Assembly: GCA_944322675.1 (NCBI GenBank) | Contig: CALUPO010000003.1 | Location: 95,351 to 159,350, forward strand | Direction: 5' to 3' | Source of the DNA: Candidatus Gastranaerophilales bacterium | GTDB taxonomy: Bacteria; Cyanobacteriota; Vampirovibrionia; Gastranaerophilales; Gastranaerophilaceae | Length of the DNA stretch: 64,000 bases | Shown here: positions 1 through 8,282 of the stretch, in pieces | Layout: each line of letters opens with the position of its first letter | How positions within the stretch are numbered: position 1 is the stretch's first letter | Made by a program: the position numbers and the translations under genes | Notes under the pieces: generated by a model | What the model saw: only the letters and a program-made list of their open reading frames with translations | What the model was told of the DNA's origin: nothing | Databases searched by the model: none

Positions 1-1079
1 AAGTTGGCGAAAGACGTCTTCTTGTTGAAATACCAAATATAAGCGATCCTAAAAAAGCACGCGAGTTTTTAGGTGAAACAGCACAACTTGAATTTAAAAA
101 ACAAACAAAATCTTTTGATGGGTCATTTCAATGGAGTCCAACCGGCTTAACCGGTGATGATTTAAAAAGAGCAATTTTATCAACAAATCCAAGCAATGGT
201 GAATGGGTTGTGGGGCTTGAATTTAATGATAAAGGGTCAAAAAAATTCGCAGAAATTACCCAACAACTTGTAGGTCAGCCAATGGCAATATTTTTTAATG
301 GTGAATTAAAATCAGCACCTGTAATACAAGAAGCTATAATTGGCGGGCATGCTCAAATAACAGGCGGACAAGGTGGATTTAAACATGAAGAAGCTAAACA
401 AATGGTGGATTTATTAAATGCAGGAGCTTTGCCTGTTCCTGCTAAAATAATTCAAGAAAATACAGTTGGACCAACTTTGGGAGCTGATAGTATTAAAAAA
501 AGTGAATTTGCAGCCATTATTGGTATTGGTCTTGTTATGTTATTTATGCTTTTATACTATCGTTTACCTGGGTTAATTGCTGATTTTGCTTTAATCGTTT
601 ATGGTTTTATTTTGTTTGCTTTATTTAAAACAATCCCTGTTACACTTACCTTAGCTGGTATCGCAGGTTTTATTTTAAGTGTTGGGATGGCCGTGGATGC
701 AAATATTTTAATTTTTGAACGGACAAAAGAAGAATTAAAATCTGGTAAAACCTTTTTTGCAGCAATAAATAGTGGTTTTGACCGGGCATTTACAAGTATA
801 TTTGATTCAAACATGACAACAATAATAACCTGTGCTATTTTATATATGCTTGGAACAAGTATTGTTAAAGGATTTGCAGTTACACTTGCAATTGGTGTAA
901 TCGTTTCTATGTTTACAGCTATCACTGTAACCCGTAATTTTATGCATATTTTATTTGATAAATGTAATTTAAATCATCCATTTTGGTTTGGTTTAAAAGA
1001 AAGTGATATTCCTCAAAATAAAAATAATAAAAATGATAACAATGGAAATGATAACGCAAAATACGGATTAATCGAGTAA
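1..1079 (+). CDS. secD: Protein translocase subunit SecD (5' end outside window)
   Basis: SecD works with SecF and SecYEG at the cytoplasmic membrane to drive late steps of protein export. The reading frame is open from base 3, so the gene begins before the window and an ATG at 210 is only an internal Met. Visible are the P1-type periplasmic part (RLLVEIPNISDPKKAREFLG near the left edge, GAQ-like NAGALPVP at about 210-410) and the C-terminal membrane half, starting near KKSEFAAIIGIG and including the family signature GMAVDANILIFERTKEEL. An Asn/Lys-rich tail follows the last membrane segment. secF follows after 25 bp with an AAGGAG ribosome site, the usual secD-secF order. Confidence 0.95.
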   Translation, partial: VGERRLLVEIPNISDPKKAREFLGETAQLEFKKQTKSFDGSFQWSPTGLTGDDLKRAILSTNPSNGEWVVGLEFNDKGSKKFAEITQQLVGQPMAIFFNGELKSAPVIQEAIIGGHAQITGGQGGFKHEEAKQMVDLLNAGALPVPAKIIQENTVGPTLGADSIKKSEFAAIIGIGLVMLFMLLYYRLPGLIADFALIVYGFILFALFKTIPVTLTLAGIAGFILSVGMAVDANILIFERTKEELKSGKTFFAAINSGFDRAFTSIFDSNMTTIITCAILYMLGTSIVKGFAVTLAIGVIVSMFTAITVTRNFMHILFDKCNLNHPFWFGLKESDIPQNKNNKNDNNGNDNAKYGLIE

Positions 1080-1104
1080 ACTTTTTTAAGGAGAAAAATA
1101 AATT

Positions 1105-2100
1105 ATGTTTGATATATCAAAACAAAAACAAATAATAGATGTTGTGAAATATCGATATGTATGGTTTATATTGTCACTGATATTGATAGTTCCAGGTATA
1201 GTTGCAATGATTTATTCATCCATTACAAATGAAAATCATTATCCTTTAAATGTTGGTATTGATTTTACCGGAGGAACAATTTTACAGTATAAAGTTGACA
1301 AAAATATAAATAATGATGAAATTTCAAATTTGAGAAATAGTTTAGAAGAAAATGGAATACAACATCCGGTAATCCAGGTTATTCAAGATAGTAACATTAA
1401 TGAAAATAAAACAAGTAATATTATTTCAATACGAACAAAGTTCATTGATGAACATAATCAAAAACAACTTGAAAATATAAAATCAATAATAAATAGTGAA
1501 TTTAAACAAGGTGAACTTGTTCAGATAAGTTCAATTGGACCGACTTTGGGTAAAGAACTTTTTAAAAATTCTTTTATAGCAATGATGCTTGCATTTTTAG
1601 GTATATCAGTGTATCTTTCATTACGATTTGAACCTAAGTATGCAATTATTGCATTATATACCCTTGTTCATGATGCTATTTTTGTTATTGGAGCATTTTC
1701 ACTTCTTGGTATATTTTACCATGTACAAATTGATAGTTTATTTATAACAGCATTGCTAACAGTTATAGGTTTTTCAGTTCATGATACAATTGTTGTATTT
1801 GACCGTGTTCGAGAAAATTGCAAATTCTATGGAAGAAAGTTAAGTTATGATGATATAATAAATGCATCAGTTAACCAAACACTTGCAAGAAGTATAAATA
1901 CATCTTTGACAACCGTTTTGACTCTTCTTGCATTGTATTTCTTTGGCGGCACAACAACAAAAGATTTTGTGTTAGCTATGTTACTTGGTATAATAATTGG
2001 TACATATAGCAGTATTTTTGTGGCAGGAATGCTTCTTGCATGGCATAATGATATTGTTAATGGAAATAAAAATAAAGTACAAAGCAGGGTTAAAAATTGA
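1105..2100 (+). CDS. secF: Protein translocase subunit SecF
   Basis: SecF pairs with SecD in the inner membrane; the SecDF pair uses the proton gradient to help pull exported proteins out of SecYEG. At 331 residues it has normal family length. It shows an N-terminal membrane segment (about 20-40), the periplasmic start GIDFTGGTI (about 52-60), the conserved IGPTLGKEL before the second membrane block, and the signature GFSVHDTIVVFDRVREN in the C-terminal half. The stop TGA overlaps the TTG start of the next gene by 4 bp (TTGA), so the two are probably translationally coupled. Confidence 0.96.
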   Translation: MFDISKQKQIIDVVKYRYVWFILSLILIVPGIVAMIYSSITNENHYPLNVGIDFTGGTILQYKVDKNINNDEISNLRNSLEENGIQHPVIQVIQDSNINENKTSNIISIRTKFIDEHNQKQLENIKSIINSEFKQGELVQISSIGPTLGKELFKNSFIAMMLAFLGISVYLSLRFEPKYAIIALYTLVHDAIFVIGAFSLLGIFYHVQIDSLFITALLTVIGFSVHDTIVVFDRVRENCKFYGRKLSYDDIINASVNQTLARSINTSLTTVLTLLALYFFGGTTTKDFVLAMLLGIIIGTYSSIFVAGMLLAWHNDIVNGNKNKVQSRVKN

Positions 2101-2525
2101 CAAAACAACAAGTAAACGAAAATATATCACTTGCTCAATTTGTTTCAAGTTTAAGAGAAAAATTAGGCTATTCAAAATTAGGACTTGCAAAACGTTGTAA
2201 TTTAAGTGAAGAAATAGTTAATAGTATTGAATCAGGTGAGGATTTATTTTTAAGTTCAACAGTAAGACAAAAACTTGCAAAAGGACTAAAAATAACCCCC
2301 GGTGATATAAAGTTATATGAAAAAGATTTTAAAATAGAAAATCCGATTTCGTTTGAAGAAATTGAAAATATAAAGCTAAAAATATTAAATAATGAAAATA
2401 ATATTTTATGTCCTAAATGTGGTAAAATATTAAATACACGTATAGCTAAAATGTATGACTTGGAGGATAATTTAATACTTCATCCCAAAGCTAATTGTTC
2501 AAAATGTACATTTCAAATAAAATAA
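2097..2525 (+). CDS. Small XRE-type HTH protein with C-terminal zinc ribbon
   Basis: The protein has 142 residues. Residues about 12-65 read as a Cro/C1-type helix-turn-helix (LREKLGYSKLGLAKRCNL, then EEIVNSIESGE). The C-terminal 35 residues carry two cysteine pairs, CPKCGK and CSKC, spaced about 30 residues apart, which looks like a zinc ribbon. The start is TTG, overlapping the secF stop, so it appears to be co-transcribed and coupled with secDF. grpE follows after about 100 bp with its own likely promoter. The sequence suggests a DNA-binding regulator, but no target is visible. A role linked to secretion or heat shock would be a guess from position only. Confidence 0.7.
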   Translation: MTKQQVNENISLAQFVSSLREKLGYSKLGLAKRCNLSEEIVNSIESGEDLFLSSTVRQKLAKGLKITPGDIKLYEKDFKIENPISFEEIENIKLKILNNENNILCPKCGKILNTRIAKMYDLEDNLILHPKANCSKCTFQIK

Positions 2526-2622
2526 TGTCAATAAATGTTAAAAAAAAATTAAAAACCTTTAAGTAAAAAGTTTCTTAAATTATAATATAATTAGATTATT
2601 AATATATAAAGGAATATAAAAA
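2526..2622 (+). promoter_or_regulatory. Likely grpE-dnaJ promoter region, no CIRCE element
   Basis: This AT-rich gap contains a TATAAT-like -10 (around 2580-2590) about 40 bp before the grpE ATG, and an AAGGA ribosome site at about 2610. The -35 is weak (CTTTAA at 18 bp). I looked for a CIRCE inverted repeat (TTAGCACTC/GAGTGCTAA) and saw none, so HrcA control at this promoter is not supported. Confidence 0.4.
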
Positions 2623-3228
2623 ATGAGTAAAAAACATAAACATCAAAATCATGGTGAAAACCCATTTAAAGAAAGTGACAATATAAATCATGAAGAAACA
2701 AAGATAAATGATGAAAATGAAAATATTGAGGAAAATAATGAAACTAAAAACGAACAAGTAAATGAAAATTTAGAAAGTAATAGTGACGCATTAAAAGAGA
2801 AATACGAAGCATTAAATAATCAATATATCCGCTTAGCTGCTGATTTTGATAATTATCGCAAAAGGACAGAAGCTCAAAAAACTGAACTTATAAATATGGG
2901 ACTTGAAAATGCATTATTAAAAATGATTGAAGTTCTGGATAATTTTGATCGTGCTAAAAAGACAATGGAAGGAATAAATGATTGTGAAGCTGCTTTAAAA
3001 AGTTTTGATGTTCTTTATAATCAAGTGTTTGAAAATTTAAAAAAGCTTGGACTTGAAATAATAAGTACTGAAAATGAAAAATTTGATCCTAATTTTCATG
3101 AAGCAGTTATGCAAACTCCAAATAATGAAGTTGAAGATCAAACTATTTTAAATGAACTTCAAAAAGGATATAAATTAAAAGATAAAGTTTTAAGACCAAC
3201 TTTAGTAAATGTAGCCGTAAACAATTAA
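2623..3228 (+). CDS. grpE: Nucleotide exchange factor GrpE
   Basis: GrpE releases ADP from DnaK in the cytosolic Hsp70 cycle. Length is 201 residues. The first 50 residues are low-complexity and rich in Asn, Glu and Lys. The long helix follows (about 55-120) with the family core LAADFDNYRKRTEAQK and the dimer/head region VLDNFDRAKK. The C-terminal beta domain contains FDPNFHEAVM and ends KDKVLRPTLVNVA. dnaJ follows after 20 bp. dnaK itself is not in the window. Confidence 0.96.
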   Translation: MSKKHKHQNHGENPFKESDNINHEETKINDENENIEENNETKNEQVNENLESNSDALKEKYEALNNQYIRLAADFDNYRKRTEAQKTELINMGLENALLKMIEVLDNFDRAKKTMEGINDCEAALKSFDVLYNQVFENLKKLGLEIISTENEKFDPNFHEAVMQTPNNEVEDQTILNELQKGYKLKDKVLRPTLVNVAVNN

Positions 3229-3248
3229 AATTGAAAGAATAAACGAGT

Positions 3249-4391
3249 ATGAGTGATTATTATAGTATATTAGAAATTGAAAGAAATGCTTCAAAAGACG
3301 AAATAAAAAGAGCATTTCGTAAGAAAGCGAGGCAATTACATCCTGATGTTAATAAAGCGCCTGATGCTGAGGAAAAATTTAAGGAACTTGGAAAAGCCTA
3401 TGAAACTTTAGTCGATGATGATAAAAGAGCAATTTATGATAGATATGGTGAAGATGGGCTTCAAAATTCAGGTTATACAAATCAAGGACCGTTTGATTTT
3501 GGATTTGGCGGTTTAAATGACATATTTGAGTCATTTTTTGGCGGTGGTTTTGGCGGCATGGGAGGTTTTGAAGATGAAAGTCCAAATGCTCCAAGACGTG
3601 GTTCTGATTTAAGAATGAATATAAAACTTAAATTTGAAGAAGCAATTTTTGGAATTGAAAAAGAAATAAAAATTGAACATCTTGAAAAATGTGAAATGTG
3701 TCATGGAACTGGATGTAAAAATGGAACAACACCTATAGTTTGTCCAACTTGCAAAGGACATGGACGTATTCAGCAAACAACAAGAACAGCTTTAGGTAGT
3801 TTTACACAAGTTACTGTTTGTCCACATTGTAATGGTACAGGACAAAAAATAGAACAACCTTGTCCAAAATGCCATGGTGTTGGAAGGGTTGAAACTGAAA
3901 AAACAATAAAAGTAAAAATTCCTCAAGGTGTTGATAACGGAGCAAAAATCCGAATAAGCGGTGAAGGTGATTGTGGCATCAATGGCGGCTTAAATGGTGA
4001 TTTATACTTGGTTGTGTATGTTGAAGAAAGTGATAAATATATACGTGATGGGTATAATATTCATTCAAAAGTTGAAATTACAATGCCTCAAGCTGTTTTA
4101 GGTGATGAAGTAAAAGTTGAAACATTAGATGGTGAAAAACTTTTAAAAATTCCTCCTTCAACACAATATGGAAAGGTTTTAACTTTAAAATATTATGGTG
4201 TTCCGCTTTTGGGAAGTAATAATAAGCGTGGAGATCATTTTGTACAGGTTATTATAAAAACCCCAACACAGCTTAGTGACGAAGAAAAAAAATTATATGC
4301 TAAACTTTATGAACTTCAGTCTAAAAAACACGTACATAACGATAGTATAATCGATAAAGTTAAGCATGTACTGGGTAGTGGTAAAGATTAA
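3249..4391 (+). CDS. dnaJ: Chaperone protein DnaJ (Hsp40)
   Basis: DnaJ delivers unfolded clients to DnaK and stimulates its ATPase. All type I parts are present in 380 residues: J domain at 1-65 with HPD at 31-33, a Gly/Phe-rich linker (about 78-120), four CxxCxGxG-type zinc motifs ([32 protein letters not shown], about 146-212), then the C-terminal client-binding domains. It lies 20 bp after grpE, and the next ATG follows 2 bp after the stop. Confidence 0.97.
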   Translation: MSDYYSILEIERNASKDEIKRAFRKKARQLHPDVNKAPDAEEKFKELGKAYETLVDDDKRAIYDRYGEDGLQNSGYTNQGPFDFGFGGLNDIFESFFGGGFGGMGGFEDESPNAPRRGSDLRMNIKLKFEEAIFGIEKEIKIEHLEKCEMCHGTGCKNGTTPIVCPTCKGHGRIQQTTRTALGSFTQVTVCPHCNGTGQKIEQPCPKCHGVGRVETEKTIKVKIPQGVDNGAKIRISGEGDCGINGGLNGDLYLVVYVEESDKYIRDGYNIHSKVEITMPQAVLGDEVKVETLDGEKLLKIPPSTQYGKVLTLKYYGVPLLGSNNKRGDHFVQVIIKTPTQLSDEEKKLYAKLYELQSKKHVHNDSIIDKVKHVLGSGKD

Positions 4392-4393
4392 TT

Positions 4394-6031
4394 ATGAGTA
4401 AATTCAAACGATTAATATGTACAGGTATAATTTTTTCAATATTTATATGTTGTAACAACGCGTTTGCATATAATTTTGAACCTAAATTACGAAAATATTT
4501 GTTAAAACAGGAACCGAATCTTGAATTACGTTTTGACGGACTTGTTACTTTCCCTGATGGAAGCAGATATTTGCCATTAACACCAAGTGTTAGTGAAGAT
4601 GTTCGAAAAATAAAAATTCAATATACATATCCTAATAATAAAGAATTAAAAGACCGACCTGAAGTCATTGTTTTTAACAATAATTATTCCTTAATTAAAA
4701 TTATTCCAGTTGATGATGAAAAGTATACATTATGTAGTTACGAAGACTTACCAATGAGTGTAAAAACAGCTCTTCTGCCGCAAGATATGCTTGTTCCTTC
4801 AGGTTTAATAGTGCCGGATCACATTAAGGGTATTATGGGTGATCTTGTTATTCCACTTGTTTCTGAAGTTAATATTGGAAAAAAACTTGTAATTACCGCA
4901 AAAAAATATTCAAATATTGATAAAAGTGTGAATAATAAGTTATATTTAACAACTTATTTTAGTTCAAATTTGATACGAGTATTTGATGCAAAAACAAGTA
5001 AAGCTATTTACACTTTAAACTTAAATGGCATGCCAAGATGTATAAAACCATTTAATGATAATCGTTTTATTTTTGTTTTATTGCGTGGAAAAGAACATAT
5101 TGATATTGTTGATTTAAAAGATGAAAGTATAGCTCGTCAACTTGATTTTAATGTTGAACCAACTGAAATTGTTGTAGATAATTTGAATGATGTTGCTTAT
5201 GTTGCTACAAATGAAGAAAATGCAATATACAAAATTGATTGTAAAGATGTTACGCTTGTTGAGAAAATTAAAATTACAGGTGTGCCAGAAAAATTAACTT
5301 TATCAAATGATGGAAATAGAATAGTATATGTTGATAAAAATACATCAAAATTATATGGTATAACAGTTGATGAAAATTATCGTGTTGATGAGTTTTGCGA
5401 TACATCAAATATTTCAAAAATAATAATAAATAATGATGATTTATTTTTAGTATCCCGCACTAAAAATTTACTTGAAAAGTATAAAATAACTAAAAAAGCA
5501 CCAACTGAAGAGGAACACTTTATAAATGAAATAAGAAGCGGTAAAACTGTTGAAGAGTATGAAGATGAACAAAAAAAATTAAAAAAAGCTTCACATAAAA
5601 AAGCATATAGAAAAAAATATCAAGAAGGTATGATAAAAATATACCGTAAACAGAAGACTTCACTTGAAGAAGAAGATCCTAATTTTTATCGTGCCCAGTT
5701 TTTAAAAGAAGTTATGGTTGCTCCAAAACCTGTCGATATGATTGAATATAACAATCTTTTATATGTACTTGGTGCAGAAGAAAACGAACTATATATAGTA
5801 AATACTGATTCGTTAGATGTTGAAATGATAATAAAATTACCTATTAACGGATTTTGTAATAAAATCTCAAGGCTTAATGATATTTCTAATATTGCAATAA
5901 TTACAAATGTTGTTGAGAAAAATTATTTAATTTTTGATTTAGATAAAAAAAGAACAATACAAAAAGTACCAATTGATACAAATATATCGGATATTGCAAT
6001 TGTTGAGAAAGATATAAATGAACGATTGTAG
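4394..6031 (+). CDS. Secreted beta-propeller (YVTN/YncE-like) protein
   Basis: The protein has 545 residues. An N-terminal signal peptide (about 1-26, ending near NNAFA) suggests export. From about residue 180 there are beta-propeller-like repeats of the YVTN/NHL type: KLYLTTYFSSNLIRVFDAKT, VAYVATNEENAIYKID and RIVYVDKNTSKLYGI, and a further set after about 440 (NLLYVLGAEENELYIVNTDS). A Lys/Glu-rich insertion (about 370-425) interrupts the propeller. The ligand is unknown. The start is 2 bp after the dnaJ stop, so it is probably in the same transcript. Its 3' end overlaps the next gene by 14 bp. Confidence 0.7.
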   Translation: MSKFKRLICTGIIFSIFICCNNAFAYNFEPKLRKYLLKQEPNLELRFDGLVTFPDGSRYLPLTPSVSEDVRKIKIQYTYPNNKELKDRPEVIVFNNNYSLIKIIPVDDEKYTLCSYEDLPMSVKTALLPQDMLVPSGLIVPDHIKGIMGDLVIPLVSEVNIGKKLVITAKKYSNIDKSVNNKLYLTTYFSSNLIRVFDAKTSKAIYTLNLNGMPRCIKPFNDNRFIFVLLRGKEHIDIVDLKDESIARQLDFNVEPTEIVVDNLNDVAYVATNEENAIYKIDCKDVTLVEKIKITGVPEKLTLSNDGNRIVYVDKNTSKLYGITVDENYRVDEFCDTSNISKIIINNDDLFLVSRTKNLLEKYKITKKAPTEEEHFINEIRSGKTVEEYEDEQKKLKKASHKKAYRKKYQEGMIKIYRKQKTSLEEEDPNFYRAQFLKEVMVAPKPVDMIEYNNLLYVLGAEENELYIVNTDSLDVEMIIKLPINGFCNKISRLNDISNIAIITNVVEKNYLIFDLDKKRTIQKVPIDTNISDIAIVEKDINERL

Positions 6032-6584
6032 ATTTGACATAGAAACAAAAAATATTTTAAATAAACTTGAAGAAACTCGAAAAGAATTCTGGAATTTGCC
6101 TCATGAAAGTGCAAATTTTATAAACATGTTAATAAAAATTGCAAAAGCCAAACGTGTTCTTGAAATTGGCACATCAAACGGATATTCCGGCATTTGGATA
6201 TCAAAAGCACTTCTTGAAACAGGCGGCAAACTTGATACAATTGAATTTTATCAAAAACGTATTGATTTAGCCCTTGAAAATTTTAAAAAAGCAAATGTTA
6301 ATGATATTATAACAATTCATAAGGGAAGTGCATTAAATATAATTGATGAATTTGAAAATAATACATTTGATTTTGTATTTATTGATGCAAGTAAGCCTGA
6401 GTATTTGGATTATTTTCTTAAACTTGAATCCAAAATAACAAAAAATGCTATAATTTTAGCTGATAATGTTACATCACATTATAAAAAAGTTGAAAATTTT
6501 CTAAATTATGTTAAAAATAATAAAAATTATCAATGCGAATTACTAAATTTTGATGGCGGATTGTTTTTTATAAGAAAAATATAA
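6018..6584 (+). CDS. SAM-dependent O-methyltransferase (class I, CCoAOMT family)
   Basis: A 188-residue Rossmann methyltransferase. SAM motif I is VLEIGTSNGYSGIWIS (about 46-61). The acidic motif II is TIEFYQKRIDLA, and FDFVFIDASKPEY matches the metal/SAM region of the catechol or caffeoyl-CoA O-methyltransferase family. It lacks a membrane segment, so it is cytosolic. The ATG start lies inside the end of the preceding gene (14-bp overlap), which supports operon membership. The substrate cannot be told. Confidence 0.85.
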   Translation: MNDCRFDIETKNILNKLEETRKEFWNLPHESANFINMLIKIAKAKRVLEIGTSNGYSGIWISKALLETGGKLDTIEFYQKRIDLALENFKKANVNDIITIHKGSALNIIDEFENNTFDFVFIDASKPEYLDYFLKLESKITKNAIILADNVTSHYKKVENFLNYVKNNKNYQCELLNFDGGLFFIRKI

Positions 6585-6590
6585 TATTTT

Positions 6591-6914
6591 TTACCAGCCA
6601 CCACGACTACCACCACCGCCTAGACGTTGAGCAGCTTGTTGTGCTATTTCAATATGTTGTTCTGCATTTTTAACCAAAGGTTCAAGTTGTTGTTGGGTAA
6701 TAGCAATATTATTAGCCATCATTTGAAGTCTTTGTAAATCAGGTGAATATGGATTAGAAGTTTGTAAATTTTGAATGTATGTTCCTAAATCTGTGGCTTG
6801 TGATTGAAGATTTAACAATTGGGCATCATAGTTCTTTTTAACCATTTCCCAATATTGTTTTTGGCCATTATATATATTTTGATTTAAAATATTTGTAGCA
6901 GACAATTCTGACAT
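6591..6914 (-). CDS. Small Gln-rich helical protein, function unknown
   Basis: The protein has 107 residues, no signal peptide, and a composition dominated by Gln, Asn, Leu and Ala, with predicted long helices (LLNLQSQATDLGTYIQNLQ; MMANNIAITQQQLEPLVKN). It ends in a Gly-rich tail GGGGSRGGW. Size and helical-hairpin look recall WXG100/EsxA-like or needle-type proteins, but no WXG motif is present, so that is only an analogy. It follows the 92-aa gene at 6927-7205 with a 12-bp gap, probably one transcript. I do not recognise a family. Confidence 0.6.
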   Translation of the reverse strand: MSELSATNILNQNIYNGQKQYWEMVKKNYDAQLLNLQSQATDLGTYIQNLQTSNPYSPDLQRLQMMANNIAITQQQLEPLVKNAEQHIEIAQQAAQRLGGGGSRGGW

Positions 6915-6926
6915 TTTTATTCACCT

Positions 6927-7205
6927 TTATCTTGTTTCATTTAACTGTTGACCTTTTAAGAAAAAATGTTCATTACTTTGAGCAATAAGTTTTTCCATTT
7001 TATTAAGCTGATATTGTTGATATGTTACACGAAACTTTGCCATTTTAGCTTTTTTATAAATTCCTAAAATATCCTTTATAGAATTTAAAATACTTGCTTG
7101 AAAAGTTTGTAGAGGTTTATGCCTATCAAAATATCGCAATGAAAAGTTTAAAAATCGACGCAATCTCATAAAATGAATTTTCAATTGTGTTTTAAACATT
7201 TTCAA
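6927..7205 (-). CDS. Small basic protein, function unknown
   Basis: The protein has 92 residues and is very basic and aromatic at the N-terminus (FKTQLKIHFMRLRRFLNFS), with a second half that reads as an amphipathic helix (YQQYQLNKMEKLIAQSNE). It has no signal peptide or clear membrane segment. An AAGGAGC ribosome site lies 8 bp before the ATG. The upstream region carries a weak version of the GTTTTTA element seen before other lineage-specific genes. It is upstream of the Gln-rich 107-aa gene and probably co-transcribed with it. No family recognised. Confidence 0.55.
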   Translation of the reverse strand: MKMFKTQLKIHFMRLRRFLNFSLRYFDRHKPLQTFQASILNSIKDILGIYKKAKMAKFRVTYQQYQLNKMEKLIAQSNEHFFLKGQQLNETR

Positions 7206-7242
7206 AGCTCCTTTTTTCTTATATTTTACCTCTATATATTAA

Positions 7243-7270
7243 TAAAAACAAATCAAAGCCAAAAAATTAC
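7243..7270 (-). promoter_or_regulatory. Weak copy of the AGCAA/T-tract/GTTTTTA element
   Basis: Read on the minus strand: GTAA, a T-rich stretch of 17 nt starting TTTTTT, then GTTTTTATTAATATATA. This resembles the stronger copies before the genes at 17615, 23375, 29439, 30406, 40737 and 51494, with the AGCAA half degenerate. Confidence 0.3.
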
Positions 7271-7314
7271 ATATTTCAATAAAATTGTTACAAAAATTTA
7301 CAATTAATAAACAT

Positions 7315-7343
7315 TTGACAAATAAATGCGGGTTATTTAGAAT
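7315..7343 (+). promoter_or_regulatory. Sigma-70-type promoter for yceD-rpmF-fab cluster
   Basis: TTGACA at 7315-7320 and TAGAAT at 7338-7343 with a 17-bp spacer, a near-consensus promoter. The expected start of transcription is about 7350, some 25 nt before the yceD ATG, and no obvious Shine-Dalgarno lies in that short leader. Confidence 0.75.
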
Positions 7344-7373
7344 TTAATTATTAGAATTAAAAAATAAAAATAA

Positions 7374-7868
7374 ATGTATATAAATATTGATGAAATAAAA
7401 AATAATAAAAATGAAATTGTCATTGATTATAATGATAAAATCAGTTTTGAAAATGAATTGTATCCAGTTCAAGCAAAATTGCACTTCAAAATTTGTGACA
7501 ATATTATGCAAATTGAAGGAAATGTTAAAGGAAATACAAAATTAATATGTAATAGATGTTTAAAAGAAAATGACTATAGATTTTCATATAAAATTAATGA
7601 ATTATATGCACTGGATTCATTGCTTGACAAATATCCAGACGAATATGAAATAAAAGATGGAAATTTTGTAAATGATTTAAACGGTGAAAAAGAATTTAAT
7701 GTAGATGATTTTCTTTATCAAATTATAACAATTAACTTACCAAATAATTATGTTTGTGATATAAATTGTATTGAGAATGATGAAAATATAAAAAAATATT
7801 TCAAAAATTCAGATATTGACCCCAGAATGGAAATTTTTAAAGAAATAATAGTAAAAGAAAAGGAATAA
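7374..7868 (+). CDS. YceD/DUF177 family protein
   Basis: DUF177 (YceD) proteins are linked to accumulation of 23S rRNA/large subunit and are normally encoded directly upstream of rpmF. That is the case here, with a 4-bp gap to L32. In its 164 residues the family motif LICNRCLKE is visible (about 60-68), followed by an acidic region and the second Cys pair CDINC near 124-128. No membrane segment. It is the first gene after the strong promoter at 7315 and heads the fatty-acid cluster. Confidence 0.88.
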   Translation: MYINIDEIKNNKNEIVIDYNDKISFENELYPVQAKLHFKICDNIMQIEGNVKGNTKLICNRCLKENDYRFSYKINELYALDSLLDKYPDEYEIKDGNFVNDLNGEKEFNVDDFLYQIITINLPNNYVCDINCIENDENIKKYFKNSDIDPRMEIFKEIIVKEKE

Positions 7869-7872
7869 AATT

Positions 7873-8229
7873 ATGGCAGTACCAAAGAAAAGAACAGGAA
7901 AATCAAAACAAGGACATAGACGCTCAAACTGGAAAGCGTCAAAAATTGAAGTTACAACTTGTCAAAATTGTGGAAGCTTAGTTCCAACACACACTGTTTG
8001 CACAGTTTGCGGCACATATAAAGGAATGGTTGTAAGTATTAAAGCTGATGGTTATAAACCTCAAGATGTGAATGATAAAAAAGAACAGCCCGTTGTTAAA
8101 AAAGCGGAAGAATCTAAAATTGAAGAAGTAAAAGAAGACATTATTGAAAATGAAAACGAAACTGAAACTGCACAGATGCCTTCTGATGAAGAGGTAGTTA
8201 TTGATAGTGAAAAAAAAGAAGAAGAATAA
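7873..8229 (+). CDS. rpmF: Ribosomal protein bL32 with long acidic C-terminal extension
   Basis: Residues 1-58 are a normal bL32: MAVPKKRTGKSKQGHRRSNW, then the zinc pairs CQNC and CTVC. bL32 is usually about 57-60 residues, but here another 55-60 residues follow, rich in Glu, Asp and Lys (VKKAEESKIEEVKEDIIE, ending EKKEEE) with no stop between. The tail looks disordered. It follows yceD by 4 bp and precedes plsX, the common yceD-rpmF-plsX-fabH order. Confidence 0.93.
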   Translation: MAVPKKRTGKSKQGHRRSNWKASKIEVTTCQNCGSLVPTHTVCTVCGTYKGMVVSIKADGYKPQDVNDKKEQPVVKKAEESKIEEVKEDIIENENETETAQMPSDEEVVIDSEKKEEE

Positions 8230-8282
8230 TTTAAAATATAAAATATATAATAATACTTTTATTATTGATAGAGGAAGTGGAA

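Noticed and set aside
2526..2622. CIRCE/HrcA operator before grpE
   Set aside because: No TTAGCACTC/GAGTGCTAA pair is present.
8265..8282. TTG at 8265 as plsX start
   Set aside because: GAGG at about 8271 is the ribosome site for ATG 8283, and PlsX proteins start at that Met.
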